46,874 bases of DNA from Planctomycetaceae bacterium (GCA_003233055.1 QIKP01000056.1:1-46874), one strand, 5' to 3'; counted from the stretch's first letter, positions 1 to 8,121 are shown. Notes: a model not told the origin generated them from the sequence alone. Made by a program: numbers and translations.

Positions 1-316
1 CATTGCTAGCGCCGCAGCCACCATTGGCACATCCACAGCTACTGCAGCCCTGGATGTCGGCCTGGTACCCGCAAGATTCAATGGAGCCACAACCGCTGGA
101 CTGGCCGAAAAATTGCAACCGCTTGCAACGGCTAGCTTGGTTGCAACAGCTGGTCTGGGGGCAGCAGCTCTGTCTGTTGCAGCAGGACGATTGGCTACAG
201 GAACCCCTCTGGAACAGACCCTTCAGGAAACAGCCGCGAGCTTGCACTTCGCTGGTCGACAAAACTCCGAGACCACAAGCTGCGGTAAGCAGTGCAGCAC
301 GATAGAAAGCCTTCAT
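1..316 (-). CDS. Cys-rich exported protein, 3' end outside the window
   Basis: The minus-strand reading starts with ATG at 316 and stays open to the window edge, so the C-terminus is missing. The start is preceded by AGAGAGG at a spacing of 9 nt. The product begins MKAFYRAALLTAACGLGVLS and ends its likely signal peptide near STSEVQA. The mature part is very rich in Cys, with CC pairs (SSCCNRQSCC, TSCCN) and a GCSSCGCANGGCG stretch. It shares a layout with the next gene at 614-1147: a KGLF motif after the signal peptide, CC pairs, and a DIQ..GCS.C motif near the end, so the two are probably diverged duplicates. No known domain is recognised. A disulfide-linked or metal-binding envelope protein is an inference; planctomycete walls are known to be proteinaceous and Cys-rich. 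Confidence 0.65.
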   Translation of the reverse strand, partial: MKAFYRAALLTAACGLGVLSTSEVQARGCFLKGLFQRGSCSQSSCCNRQSCCPQTSCCNQASRCKRLQFFGQSSGCGSIESCGYQADIQGCSSCGCANGGCGASN

Positions 317-526
317 AGAAACTAACCTCTCTAAAAGTAGGGCCACTCGTGACACCGATGCGCTCATTCCGCCCTCGAAGCCGAGGGGGCGTCGAATCAT
401 AGTGCCTTAGCCGCCAGTTGGATTGTAGCGAGAATTTGGGTCTCGCCTAAGATTCAAACAAGATAATCCAGGTAGTCTGGGTCGTCAATCCGCCCATGCG
501 ACGGAATGCCGTGCGACTCAACGCAA

Positions 527-559
527 GCAGGGCCCGGCGGCCTATCCACCGAGCCCTGC
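527..559 (-). terminator. Hairpin after the Cys-rich gene
   Basis: GCAGGGC at 527-533 pairs with GCCCTGC at 553-559, with some further pairing in the 19-nt loop. It lies about 55 nt after the stop of the minus-strand gene at 614-1147. No U-run follows on the minus strand, so it is only a candidate terminator or mRNA-stabilising hairpin. Confidence 0.3.
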
Positions 560-613
560 AAATCCGTTTTTTCTCCGAGGGCAAAGCTTTCGCCTCTGCC
601 CGCCGGGGCAAAC

Positions 614-1147
614 CTAGAAGCTGGTTCCACAGCTCGTGCAGCCACCAGCATTGCAGGTGCTGCAGCCGTCGAGCTGAATGTCGCCGAGGATACCCGACAA
701 CCGGCCACCCTCACAGCAGGTCGGCTCGGTATCGCAGCAGTCGTTGCCGCGCAGACCACCGAAGAGACCCTTCAGACGATCACCAATTCCATTCGATTCG
801 CAGCAAGTGTCGGCACCACAGCAGGTGTCGATCTCACAGCAAGTCGCTTCGCAACCGCCACAAGGGGCAGGAGCAGCAGCTTCGCAACCGCCACAAGGGG
901 CAGGGGCAGCAGCCTCACAACCACCACAAGGGGCGGGAGCGGCAGTCTCGCAACCACAATTCGAAATCACAGGAGCATCACAGCAGGTCTGCTCGCAGCC
1001 ATACGAGGCCTGCTGGCAGCAATCGTCATTGAAGCGACCAAGCAAACGGCCACCAAACAGTCCGGCGTTGGCCGAATCGGCAGTCGCTACAGCGAGCATT
1101 GCCAGGGCCATCAACGCACAAACACGACTCAGGATTGAAATCTTCAT
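614..1147 (-). CDS. Cys-rich exported repeat protein
   Basis: This is a 177-residue protein. I chose ATG 1147 (MKISILSRVCALMALAMLAV) because it opens directly into a signal peptide ending near DSANA; an in-frame ATG at 1177 would add ten residues ahead of it. The mature protein has about 27 Cys, mostly as CC pairs (DCC, TCC repeated). A central block at residues 68-100 holds three copies of an 11-residue unit containing APAPCGGCEAA. The tail has GCSTCNAGGCTSCG. GLFGGRLLGRFNDDCC near the N-terminus and RLKGLFGGLRGNDCC at 125-138 look like an internal duplication. It resembles the truncated neighbour at 1-316. The function is unknown; a cross-linked surface protein or a metal-binding protein would fit. 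Confidence 0.75.
   Translation of the reverse strand: MKISILSRVCALMALAMLAVATADSANAGLFGGRLLGRFNDDCCQQASYGCEQTCCDAPVISNCGCETAAPAPCGGCEAAAPAPCGGCEAAAPAPCGGCEATCCEIDTCCGADTCCESNGIGDRLKGLFGGLRGNDCCDTEPTCCEGGRLSGILGDIQLDGCSTCNAGGCTSCGTSF
846..944. repeat. Three tandem 33-bp coding repeats
   Basis: Three near-identical 33-bp units, each beginning like GCTTCGCAACCGCCACAAGG on the plus strand, encode the EAAAPAPCGGC repeats of the Cys-rich protein. The unit is a multiple of three, so changes in copy number keep the frame. Confidence 0.85.
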
Positions 1148-1270
1148 ACGACACGACTCTCTTTTGAAAGGATCCAACTACAGCGGGAAATATTCGATCG
1201 TTTCAATGCCCACCATTACTTGGGGGGGTAACGACCGAATGAACCGATACGCTTCGGCTCGTCCATCACT

Positions 1271-1356
1271 TTTCGGAAAACCCCAGTTTCGGAAAACCCC
1301 AACACGCTGGGGACCATCGCGATCGGATGTCGCGATTAGGGAGAAACTGGGGGTTA
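1271..1356. repeat. Short repeats upstream of the Cys-rich gene
   Basis: The gene-free stretch 1148-1526 holds two copies of TTTCGGAAAACCCCA (1271-1285 and 1287-1301), a small CCCC...GGGG hairpin just after, and GAAACTGGGGGTT at 1344-1356, which can pair with AACCCCAGTTTC at 1279-1290. I see no convincing gene here. The structure lies 120-210 nt upstream of the Cys-rich gene, so it may sit in its leader or terminate the lipoprotein gene at 1527-2129. Confidence 0.4.
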
Positions 1357-1526
1357 GGCGATCTACGGGTACTTCGCCAAACAGCACGAAATCCTAACGA
1401 CTATCCGGCAGGTGTCAAAGGGGGGATACCCAGAATGGGAAGAATTCCCTCGAGATGGGGGCCTCAGAAAGGCGACAACTGAAGCCTCATGCCCCGCAGG
1501 TACCCCAATATGTCAATCCAGTCGCT

Positions 1527-2129
1527 TTAGCGAGTGAAGTTCTGGGTCGGTCGCTCGGCCGTTCGTGGAGCCGTGCTGGGCGAGCCCTGTTGCTCGACCA
1601 CCTGCCGGGGGCTTGCGGGCCGGTCGGAGTCGATGTTCTCAAAATCCTCGATATGGAGCTGCGGTCCACCCGCATCGTAGGCGATACCACCTACCCGCCA
1701 CTCCGTTCCAACCCGCCGCATCATGCAGCACACCTTCTCGGTTGGTGACTCCCCTTCCGCTTCGGGATTCGTCAGCAAGCACTGAATAATCGCCTGGTCC
1801 TTCGAAGGTTCGTGGACTTCGCCTACGCCTACATGAAAGGAGGCTGACTCAAACCCGGGAGGAGCAAACCGTTTGCCCGTCGATTGAAATTGCTCGATGG
1901 CGCGAGGAGTGAGGCGACTCGAGGCCGTCGCCGTGTCTCCGTCGAGGACCGCGATTAAGAATTCTTTTGCTACCCTAGCCGCCGGATGGAGGGACGCTTC
2001 CGGCCTGTTTCCGGCCGAAGCCTGTTTCGCAACAGAGTCGGCGTCGCTCCCACCGGAACATCCAGCCGAGACGGCAAGTAAGACAACCGTGGTGAAGGAG
2101 AGGCAACGCATGGTGCGTACTTTCATCAT
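1527..2129 (-). CDS. Putative lipoprotein, function unknown
   Basis: This is a 200-residue protein. The N-terminus is hydrophobic (CLSFTTVVLLAVSAGC) and ends in a lipobox-like SAGC, so Cys24 is the likely acylated residue. The mature part runs HPAARVAKEFLIAVLDGDTA and then SRLTPRAIEQF, followed by a beta-rich stretch (FHVGVGEVHE, EWRVGGIAYD) and a disordered, Pro/Ser/Thr-rich tail after residue 165. That order (lipobox, short helix pair, cone-like beta sheet) resembles NTF2/DUF4878-like lipoproteins, but this is a guess from pattern only. ATG codons at 2129, 2126 and 2111 are all possible starts, and none has a clear Shine-Dalgarno sequence. Confidence 0.65.
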   Translation of the reverse strand: MMKVRTMRCLSFTTVVLLAVSAGCSGGSDADSVAKQASAGNRPEASLHPAARVAKEFLIAVLDGDTATASSRLTPRAIEQFQSTGKRFAPPGFESASFHVGVGEVHEPSKDQAIIQCLLTNPEAEGESPTEKVCCMMRRVGTEWRVGGIAYDAGGPQLHIEDFENIDSDRPASPRQVVEQQGSPSTAPRTAERPTQNFTR

Positions 2130-2230
2130 GAAATAGAGAACGGACCGATGCCGAAAATCGGCGGCAGGGGCGGGAGTCTGGCAAAGTCACCCCCTTGCGT
2201 CAAGACAGAATCGGCGACGACCAACGGTTG

Positions 2231-2326
2231 GCAGTCCCGCCCAAGCTTGGGCGGGACTGCGGGGTTTTCCTCTGCCGTGATTCGTCGGATTCGTTCGATT
2301 CGTGGTTCCTTTTTTTCCGGCCGTGA
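2231..2326 (+). repeat. Composite dispersed repeat, copy 1
   Basis: A perfect 30-bp palindrome at 2231-2260 (core CCCAAGCTTGGG) is followed by GGGG, CCTCTGC and then GATTCGTTCGATTCGTGG at 2288-2305 and a T-rich run into CCGGCC. The same order of parts is found, inverted, at 26822-26898. It lies in the gene-free stretch 2130-2497, which also has a hairpin at about 2381-2405 (TGCACCC...GGGTGCA) and no convincing gene. Confidence 0.7.
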
Positions 2327-2497
2327 AGGGTTACGGAGTATCACCAGCAAGCCCGCGTTAGCAGTCGCTGCCTAAAACCTGCACCCGGACGGTGGGGGTG
2401 CAGCCTGCCCTTTGTGCGCGAGTCGTTTGTGGAGTAGGAGTGGTAGCAGTATTTGACGACAGGTGGGGCGTTCCGGCGAGAAGCTCTCCCTAACGAC

Positions 2498-3469
2498 CTA
2501 CTGGCGTGGGGTGGGGGCGAGGCTCGGCACGGGAGCGGATGCAGGGGGAGCATTCCAGCTTCCTCCGCTTGGTTGAGCACTGGTGGGGGCGAGTCTCGGC
2601 ACGGGACCGGATGCAGGAGCAGAAAGCATCGGTGACGGGGCGAGCGATAGCGGCGCGGGAGCTTGCTCAGCCCCACCCCCTGGAACAGGAGCTTGCTCGC
2701 CAGCGGCGGTCGGATGCACACCAACGCTGTTCATCAAGTGATGCAGCGTCGACTCGATCATTTCCATCTTTGCGATGATCCCAAGCTGGCCAATCTGGCG
2801 ATAGTGGTGCCGAGACCAGCCGCGAACGTCCCCCTGGACGTGATGCATCAGTGCGTCGAGCCCACTCAACCTGGCACGGACGGCTTCGCGATTTTGTTGA
2901 TGTTCGGCTGCATGAACGTACTTGGCAGCACCAAGAATCTGGTACGCCTCGCCATACGTTTCCTGGAATCCAGGGTTGTGCCGGTAGTTGTAGTGCAGGT
3001 CAAGGCAAAACTCGTTGGCCAAGGTCTCGAGGCGCGCTGCCAAATCATCGATGCGGGAGAACCCGCCAAACGCAACGACGACCGGCCTCCGGACGGCGCG
3101 CGCTCGCGCGACAACCGTTTGAGGCGTGTAGTAGTAACTACCGCCACGAAAATGGTACGTTCCGTGATGAAGAGAGTTTTGGACATGAGGAACGACGTAC
3201 CTCGCATCGCGATGGATCACGTCGCGATGCAGGTTGCCGACAACGTGTCCGCCCGAATCCCGAATTGGGGAATTGCGGTGATCGACGTGAACACGAGGCG
3301 TGGCGTGGCGTGGCGTGGCGTGAACACGAGGCGAGGCATGGAGGTTGCGGCCGTGGGAGGCACCATGAGGGTTTCTCGATCGAAATCGGGCTTGCGCGTC
3401 GGCGACGGGGGCGAACAGCGCGAACAACGGAGCGACCGCCAACAGGAGAAGAGAGAGGGAACGGAACAT
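2498..3469 (-). CDS. His-rich secreted protein, function unknown
   Basis: This is a 323-residue protein. I chose ATG 3469 because GAAGG lies 9 nt upstream and MFRSLSLLLLAVAPLFALF is a typical signal peptide, cleaved near ADA. A basic, His-rich segment follows (HGASHGRNLHASPRVHATPR and so on), then a conserved-looking middle part (YYYTPQTVVARARAVRRPVV, FGGFSRIDDLAARLETLANE, FCLDLHYNYRHNPGF) that is mostly helical. The C-terminal 70 residues are Pro/Ala/Ser-rich with repeated PVP.LAPT. The helical middle resembles exported planctomycete proteins of unknown role. A metal-binding N-terminus is possible given the His density, but nothing proves it. The ATPRH repeats are encoded by tandem TGGCG units at 3301-3320. 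Confidence 0.7.
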   Translation of the reverse strand: MFRSLSLLLLAVAPLFALFAPVADAQARFRSRNPHGASHGRNLHASPRVHATPRHATPRVHVDHRNSPIRDSGGHVVGNLHRDVIHRDARYVVPHVQNSLHHGTYHFRGGSYYYTPQTVVARARAVRRPVVVAFGGFSRIDDLAARLETLANEFCLDLHYNYRHNPGFQETYGEAYQILGAAKYVHAAEHQQNREAVRARLSGLDALMHHVQGDVRGWSRHHYRQIGQLGIIAKMEMIESTLHHLMNSVGVHPTAAGEQAPVPGGGAEQAPAPLSLAPSPMLSAPASGPVPRLAPTSAQPSGGSWNAPPASAPVPSLAPTPRQ

Positions 3470-3660
3470 GAGAGTTATCCTTCTTGCAGAAAGGGAAAGA
3501 GACGCGTTCCCTTCATACTCTGCGGAGGGAAGGCACGTGTCAAGGAACTGCAGGCTAATTTCGCGGGCAACGGGCTGGGGAGACGCCACAGAAGGTCTGG
3601 CGAGCAAAGCTCCCCATCGCCCTGGCTGGCAATCCACGAAAGATAGCGAGCTTACTCCAA

Positions 3661-4167
3661 TTACTCCGCGACAGGCGTTCGGGTCCCCAGCTCACGGTCG
3701 AGGTCGACCAGCGCAGCAGGGTCTTCCTTGACAAGATCGAACTTGTGGACGATGTCTCGCGAGGTCTTTTCTTCCTCCACCTGTTCTTTGATAAACCAAT
3801 CGAGCTCGGCCATCGCCGCGAACGCTTTTTCTTGAAACGCCAACTCGTAGAGCGATTCGATTTGTTCGGTGACGGCTTGCTCTTGGGCGTAGGCGGTCGA
3901 GAAGACCGCAGCGACCGACTCGAATTCAATCTGCGGTGCGGCGATCGGCGACAAACAGACTTGCTCGCCGCGGGCGATGAGGAAATCGAAGAGCCGCATC
4001 GCGTGCGCGTACTCCTCTTGGCTCTGCACACGCATCCACTGAGCGCAGCCGGTGAATTGCTGTTGCTCGCAATAGGCCGACATCGAGAGGTAGCTGTACG
4101 AGGCGAAAAGCTCGTTCTTGATTTGGTCGTTGATCGCTTGGGTCATGACGTCCGATAGTTTGGACAT
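3661..4167 (-). CDS. ftnA: Non-heme ferritin
   Basis: This is a 168-residue bacterial ferritin that oxidises Fe(II) and stores the iron mineral in a 24-mer shell in the cytoplasm. All ferroxidase-centre ligands line up with E. coli FtnA at an offset of two: Glu19, Glu52, His55 (EEYAH), Glu96, Gln129 and Glu132 (KEQVEEEK). The length is normal for the family. ATG 4167 has GAGG 6 nt upstream. There is no heme-ligand Met typical of bacterioferritin. The gene stands alone, followed 190 bp later by the His-rich protein gene. An inverted repeat at 4204-4247 lies about 37-80 bp upstream of the start and could sit in the promoter or leader; I see no clear Fur box. Confidence 0.93.
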   Translation of the reverse strand: MSKLSDVMTQAINDQIKNELFASYSYLSMSAYCEQQQFTGCAQWMRVQSQEEYAHAMRLFDFLIARGEQVCLSPIAAPQIEFESVAAVFSTAYAQEQAVTEQIESLYELAFQEKAFAAMAELDWFIKEQVEEEKTSRDIVHKFDLVKEDPAALVDLDRELGTRTPVAE

Positions 4168-4203
4168 GGTACACCTCGGGGTTGGTTACGGAGTCGGCAT
4201 GCT

Positions 4204-4247
4204 AGTGCTTTGACAACTCTTGGAATTGGGATGCGTGACAAAGCACT
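4204..4247. promoter_or_regulatory. Inverted repeat upstream of ferritin
   Basis: AGTGCTTTG at 4204-4212 and CAAAGCACT at 4239-4247 are perfect inverted arms separated by 26 nt, just upstream of the ferritin gene and downstream of the tRNA. It may be an operator, a leader structure or a late tRNA terminator; position alone cannot decide. Confidence 0.35.
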
Positions 4248-4425
4248 CGTAGTGAGAATGAATCGCAGGAACTACGACGCCGTAAACACGAAAAGACCCG
4301 CGACGCATCGCGAGCCTTTCGGAGGTTTCCACTCATGGTCTCACGCATCTCCTCCCGGCCAAGGGCCATGCCGGATGCAAGGCGAGTGAGAAACGTCGGA
4401 CCAAACGCATTGGTGACAAAAAAAG

Positions 4426-4509
4426 TGGGCCCGACTGGAGTCGAACCAGCACGCCCTTGCGGGCACATGCCCCTCAAGCATGCGCGTCTGCCAATTCCGC
4501 CACGGGCCC
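4426..4509 (-). tRNA. tRNA-Leu (anticodon GAG)
   Basis: An 84-nt cloverleaf is seen on the minus strand. The acceptor stem GGGCCCG pairs with CGGGCCC, the D arm has GCG...CGC around AATTGGCAGA, the anticodon stem CATGC/GCATG holds the loop TTGAGGG with anticodon GAG, and a long variable arm (CCCGCAAGGG) marks a class II tRNA. The T loop is TTCGACT. The discriminator base is A, as expected for Leu. CCA is not encoded: the next bases are C and then seven T (4418-4424), which can act as the terminator run. It reads CUC and CUU codons. Confidence 0.95.
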
Positions 4510-4517
4510 ATCGATTG

Positions 4518-4546
4518 GCTTATTTTTCCACCAACCAGTCTCTCAA
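4518..4546 (-). promoter_or_regulatory. Possible promoter of tRNA-Leu
   Basis: On the minus strand TTGAGA (4541-4546) and ATAAGC (4518-4523) are separated by 17 bp and lie just upstream of the mature tRNA 5' end. The -35 box is fair and the -10 box is poor. Confidence 0.3.
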
Positions 4547-4603
4547 TTTTACCGGATGGGCGACCAACGTCAACCGGGCCGACCGGCGGCTTTTCCCTTC
4601 TCG

Positions 4604-4954
4604 CTACGGGTCTGCGTAGACCTTGGGGGCATCGCGATCAAGCAGGAACTGGTCGATCTGCGGTTGGTATTCCTTCCGGTCGAGCAGCGTGAAGCTGACG
4701 AACAGTCCAAAAAACAGGATCGCACTTACTAGGATCACGCTATTGAGCGGTTTGTCGTGGGCAAGTTGCATGAAGATGAGCGCCACGAGCAGCGCCTTCG
4801 CCGTGGCGATGCCAAGCGTCACCGCCATTTCAAACTGCCCCAGATGAAGGGAAGTCGCCTGGTAGACGGTCAGCAGGGTGAGGCCAACGAGCGCCGCAAA
4901 CGTGGCAAAAAGCACCGGCAGGCTCGTGACATGATGCGAGTGTTCGTGAGACAT
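4604..4954 (-). CDS. coxD: Cytochrome c oxidase subunit IV (prokaryotic type)
   Basis: This is a 116-residue membrane protein with three predicted helices (about residues 10-32, 42-65 and 72-92), matching the length and layout of the bacterial COX4_pro/CoxD family that stabilises the oxidase core. The motif ATAKALLVALIFMQLAHDK in the second helix is typical. The N-terminus MSHEHSHH is His-rich, as is that of the neighbouring CoxC. It is the last gene of the respiratory set, 73 nt after coxC; tRNA-Leu follows after about 95 nt. Confidence 0.88.
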   Translation of the reverse strand: MSHEHSHHVTSLPVLFATFAALVGLTLLTVYQATSLHLGQFEMAVTLGIATAKALLVALIFMQLAHDKPLNSVILVSAILFFGLFVSFTLLDRKEYQPQIDQFLLDRDAPKVYADP

Positions 4955-5027
4955 GGCAAAGGCTTTCAGCTATCGGGTTTCGGCATTCGGTTCCGCGAAT
5001 TGGTTCTGGCGGAGAGCCGATAACCTT

Positions 5028-6272
5028 TTATTGAATCAAGTACAATAACGGGAACAAATAGATCCAAATCAAGTCGACCAAGTGCCAGTAAAGACCAACG
5101 TATTCGACCGGGCCATAGTAGCTCGGTTCGAAGTGGCCGGCGGCGGCGCGGTAGATGATCCAGACGAAGACGCCGATGCCGCACAGGATGTGAATCGCAT
5201 GGACACCGGTCATGGCGTAGTAGATGCTAAAGAAGATGCCCGGAAACTTGGGCCCTTCACCACCGTAGAGGAGTTTCTCTTCGGTGAATTCGTTCACCAG
5301 CGCGGTCGTTTCGGTAGCCCGATGTTGAGAGCCCGCTTCGTGAGTCTCGTCGTGGGAAACGTCGTGCTGTTCCCCGGCCGCTGAAGCGGCCTCGCCGTGA
5401 GTGGAGTGGGCGTGGGTGGAGTGGGCGTTGGCTTCTTTATTCGCGGTGTAAACATTGGCAGCAAGGCAACCCGCACCGAGGCCAACGACGGTTGCGGCAA
5501 TTGCGAAGAAGGCCCAGCGAGCCCCCCGATTCTCACCCCCTAGCAAGATCACCCCGGTGATCAGCGAGCCAAGTCCAATCGCCAATGCGTAGCCCCCCAC
5601 ATTCAGCATTTGACCCATCTGGGTCTCGGTCATTTCCTCGACGACCCCTGCTCGAGCCAAACAGACACTCCCCACCAAGATTCCGATCAGGGCAACCGCT
5701 AAGAAGAGCCCGCGAGCTTTGCGCAATCCGACGCCAACGAGCATCCCCAACACAACAATCGCCGCACCGATGCCGAGCGACACCAAACCGAACTGCCGCA
5801 ATTGCTCGTGGGCCGGGCCAAGGTCGGGGTGGGAGCCCTCGACGAAGGAATAGGCACTCCGCCACAAGAGCCCCTCGTGAAACTTCAGCGTGTACTCGAC
5901 CGACTTGACCCCCATGAAGATGCCGGCACACAGCACGGTGAAAACCAAATTGGCCAGCAGCATTCCCTGCTTGTTCGTCTGCGCGCAACGAACGGCCCAG
6001 GCGACCGACAGGCTGCTCACGAGGAGCACCAGAGTGTTGGCGGCACCGAGCGTCGGGTCGAGAAACTGGTGAGCAAACGCAAACACCTCGGGATGGATCA
6101 CTCGGTAGATCGTGTAGGCGCAGAACATTCCACTAAAAAACAACACTTCGGTCGCCAGGAAGAGCCACATGCCAAGCTTGCCCGCTTGGAACTGCTGCTC
6201 CTGCGTATCGAAATGGTGGGCGTGGAACCGGTGAGCGTGAAGATCGCCGGCATGGGGAGTAGTAGCGGACAT
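5028..6272 (-). CDS. coxC: Cytochrome c oxidase subunit III with a large insertion
   Basis: This is a 414-residue subunit III; most bacterial forms have about 190-270 residues. The N-terminal part (GKLGMWLFLATEVLFFSGMF) and the C-terminal part (FFSIYYAMTGVHAIHILCGI, WHLVDLIWIYLFPLLYLIQ) are the conserved helices of the family. Between them, about residues 155-340, sit extra hydrophobic helices and a His-rich hydrophilic loop (HSTHAHSTHGEAASAAG, then QHDVSHDETHEAGSQH). The N-terminus is also His-rich (LHAHRFHAHHF). Subunit III supports stable turnover at the D pathway and does not itself bind the redox centres. The EAASAA stretch is encoded by a palindromic repeat that also occurs in the actD-actE fusion. 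It lies 106 nt after coxA. Confidence 0.92.
   Translation of the reverse strand: MSATTPHAGDLHAHRFHAHHFDTQEQQFQAGKLGMWLFLATEVLFFSGMFCAYTIYRVIHPEVFAFAHQFLDPTLGAANTLVLLVSSLSVAWAVRCAQTNKQGMLLANLVFTVLCAGIFMGVKSVEYTLKFHEGLLWRSAYSFVEGSHPDLGPAHEQLRQFGLVSLGIGAAIVVLGMLVGVGLRKARGLFLAVALIGILVGSVCLARAGVVEEMTETQMGQMLNVGGYALAIGLGSLITGVILLGGENRGARWAFFAIAATVVGLGAGCLAANVYTANKEANAHSTHAHSTHGEAASAAGEQHDVSHDETHEAGSQHRATETTALVNEFTEEKLLYGGEGPKFPGIFFSIYYAMTGVHAIHILCGIGVFVWIIYRAAAGHFEPSYYGPVEYVGLYWHLVDLIWIYLFPLLYLIQ
5376..5396 (-). repeat. Coding palindromic repeat in coxC
   Basis: A 21-bp sequence containing the hairpin GGCCGCTGAAGCGGCC is identical to 12601-12621 in the actD-actE fusion. Both copies are read in the same frame, as GEAASAA, in hydrophilic linkers. 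Confidence 0.85.
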
Positions 6273-6378
6273 GGCGTTTGGCAGCGGATGAATTTAGGAT
6301 CGGGGAAGGAATGTCCAATGTCGAAGGAACCGTCAAAGGAACCTTAGCCAAGGAGGGTGCGAGGTAATTCGCTATTGG

Positions 6379-8121
6379 TCATTCACTACCAGCGGGTTGG
6401 TGTTCGGAGGTTTCGATCGGTTTCGCTGGCGGCAGGGTCTTAAATCCGCCCAGTTCGGGGTCCCACTCCATATTTTCATAGAAGTAGGGATCACCAACCG
6501 AGGGAGTGTCGATGAAATTCGAGTGGATGGGAGGCGAAGTACAGGTCCACTCGAGGGTCGCTCCACCCCATGGGTTGCGCGGTGCCCGGCGACCCCAAAG
6601 GAGGGCTGCGAGGAGTACCGCCGCAGCGATGACCAGGCCTGTGGCCAGCACAAATGCGCCACCGGTCGATACACGATGGAGGTGAGTGAACTGGTCGACC
6701 AGGGCTTCGCTAATCGGAAACCCTTCACGCCCTTCGTACGAGGCGTATCGCCGGGGCATCCCCAAAGTGCCTAGGTAAAACTGCGGGAAGAAGGTGAGGT
6801 TAAAGCCAATAAAGACGAGCATGGCAGAGACTTGCCCCCAAAACTCGTTGTACATCTTGCCGAACATCTTGGGCCACCAGTGGAAAATCCCCGCCAGGAA
6901 GGCGATCAGCGCTCCTCCCATCATCACGTAGTGAAAGTGGGCCACAACGAAGTAGGTATCATGCAGCGGGACATCGGTAGCGAGCGTACCAAGGTGCAAG
7001 CCGGTAAGACCGCCAATCGTAAAGAGAAACATGAACGCCATCACGTAACACATGCCTGTGTTCATGTGGATGTTTCCCTTGTACATCGTCGCAAGCCAGT
7101 TGAAGACCTTAATGCCCGACGGAATCGAAACACTGAACGTCAAACCACTAAAGATGACCGCCGCAATCGTCGACTCACTGCTCACAAACATATGGTGCCC
7201 CCAGACCAGGAATCCCAAGAGGGCGATCGCAATGCTGGAGAGGGCGATGAACTTGTATCCGAAAATGGGCTTCCGGCAGTAAACCGGCAGCAGCTCGCTG
7301 ATGATGCCCATGCCCGGGAGGATCATGATGTAGACGGCCGGGTGGGAGTAGAACCAGAAAAAATGCTGGTAGAGCACCGGGTCGCCACCATACCTCGGGT
7401 CGAAAATACCAATGTGGAAGACCGCCTCCGCTCCCAGGAGCAGTACGGTGATGCCAAGGACGGGCGTGGCGAGAAGCTGGATAACGCCGGTTGCGTAGAT
7501 CGACCAGAGAAAAAGTGGCATACGAAACCAGGTCATCCCGGGCGGGCGCATGGTGTTGACTGTCACCACGAAATTGAGCCCGGTGAAGATCGAACTGAAA
7601 CCAAGAATAAAGACTCCCATCGTTGCCGCAACGACTGGTGCCTTGCTCGTCTCCGCGCTGTAAGGCGTGTAAAAAGTCCAGCCGGTGTCGAGGCCTGTGA
7701 ATAGCATCGCGGCCACAAAGAAGATCGTTCCAAAGACCCAAAGATAAAAACTAGCAAGGTTCATCCGCGGGAAAGCAACGTCCTTCGCCCCTAGCATGAT
7801 TGGCAGAAAGAAATTGCCGAAAGTCGCGGGGACGCTCGGGATGATGAACAGGAACACCATGATCGCGCCATGCAGCGTGAAAATTTCGTTGTACATCTGC
7901 TCGTCAAAGAGCATGCCTTCCGGCATCCACAACTGAAGCCGAATCGCCATCGCAAACAGGCCGCCCAGCAGCAGCGCAATGCAGATGCCCACCAGGTACA
8001 TCACTCCGATCCGCTTGTGATCGAGGGTAAAGGCCCACGAGGCGATCGTATTGGAACAGTTCAGGTAGTTTTCGGCCGGCTCGTTGCCGCCGTCGTCAAT
8101 ACTGTCGGCAGTGGCATTCAT
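6379..8121 (-). CDS. coxA: Cytochrome c oxidase subunit I, A2 type
   Basis: This is the 580-residue catalytic subunit that reduces O2 at a heme-CuB centre and pumps protons. Visible ligands are His84 (LHGAIMVF) and His397 (AHFHY) for the low-spin heme, His395 for the high-spin heme, and His260 and His309-310 (WGHHMF) for CuB; Tyr264 is the cross-linked Tyr. The helix VI motif is FYSHPAVY: the D-channel Glu of A1 enzymes (HPEVY) is absent and Tyr258-Ser259 take its place, the signature of A2-type oxidases such as those of Rhodothermus and Thermus caa3. Lys338 in SGIKVFNW fits the K channel. Its ATG overlaps the coxB stop by 4 nt (ATGA), which points to translational coupling. Confidence 0.97.
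   Translation of the reverse strand: MNATADSIDDGGNEPAENYLNCSNTIASWAFTLDHKRIGVMYLVGICIALLLGGLFAMAIRLQLWMPEGMLFDEQMYNEIFTLHGAIMVFLFIIPSVPATFGNFFLPIMLGAKDVAFPRMNLASFYLWVFGTIFFVAAMLFTGLDTGWTFYTPYSAETSKAPVVAATMGVFILGFSSIFTGLNFVVTVNTMRPPGMTWFRMPLFLWSIYATGVIQLLATPVLGITVLLLGAEAVFHIGIFDPRYGGDPVLYQHFFWFYSHPAVYIMILPGMGIISELLPVYCRKPIFGYKFIALSSIAIALLGFLVWGHHMFVSSESTIAAVIFSGLTFSVSIPSGIKVFNWLATMYKGNIHMNTGMCYVMAFMFLFTIGGLTGLHLGTLATDVPLHDTYFVVAHFHYVMMGGALIAFLAGIFHWWPKMFGKMYNEFWGQVSAMLVFIGFNLTFFPQFYLGTLGMPRRYASYEGREGFPISEALVDQFTHLHRVSTGGAFVLATGLVIAAAVLLAALLWGRRAPRNPWGGATLEWTCTSPPIHSNFIDTPSVGDPYFYENMEWDPELGGFKTLPPAKPIETSEHQPAGSE

Noticed and set aside
3..305. Plus-strand reading frames at the left edge
   Set aside because: They mirror the minus-strand Cys-rich gene, which has a start, a Shine-Dalgarno sequence and a signal peptide. 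Gln/Leu-rich translations of this kind come from reading Cys codons backwards.
846..944. CRISPR array
   Set aside because: The 33-bp units are contiguous with no spacers and are coding.
1178..1387. Possible 69-residue minus-strand gene
   Set aside because: It starts with GTG, has no Shine-Dalgarno sequence or recognisable motif, and lies over the short repeats at 1271-1356.
2663..3646. 327-residue plus-strand frame
   Set aside because: It lies opposite the His-rich secreted protein, has no domain and no credible start.
4335..4732. Plus-strand frames over the tRNA region
   Set aside because: They overlap a certain tRNA-Leu and the end of coxD.
6832..7704. 290-residue plus-strand frame opposite coxA
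   Set aside because: Its composition is unusually rich in His, Asp, Glu and Arg, as expected of antisense to a membrane protein; coxA is certain.
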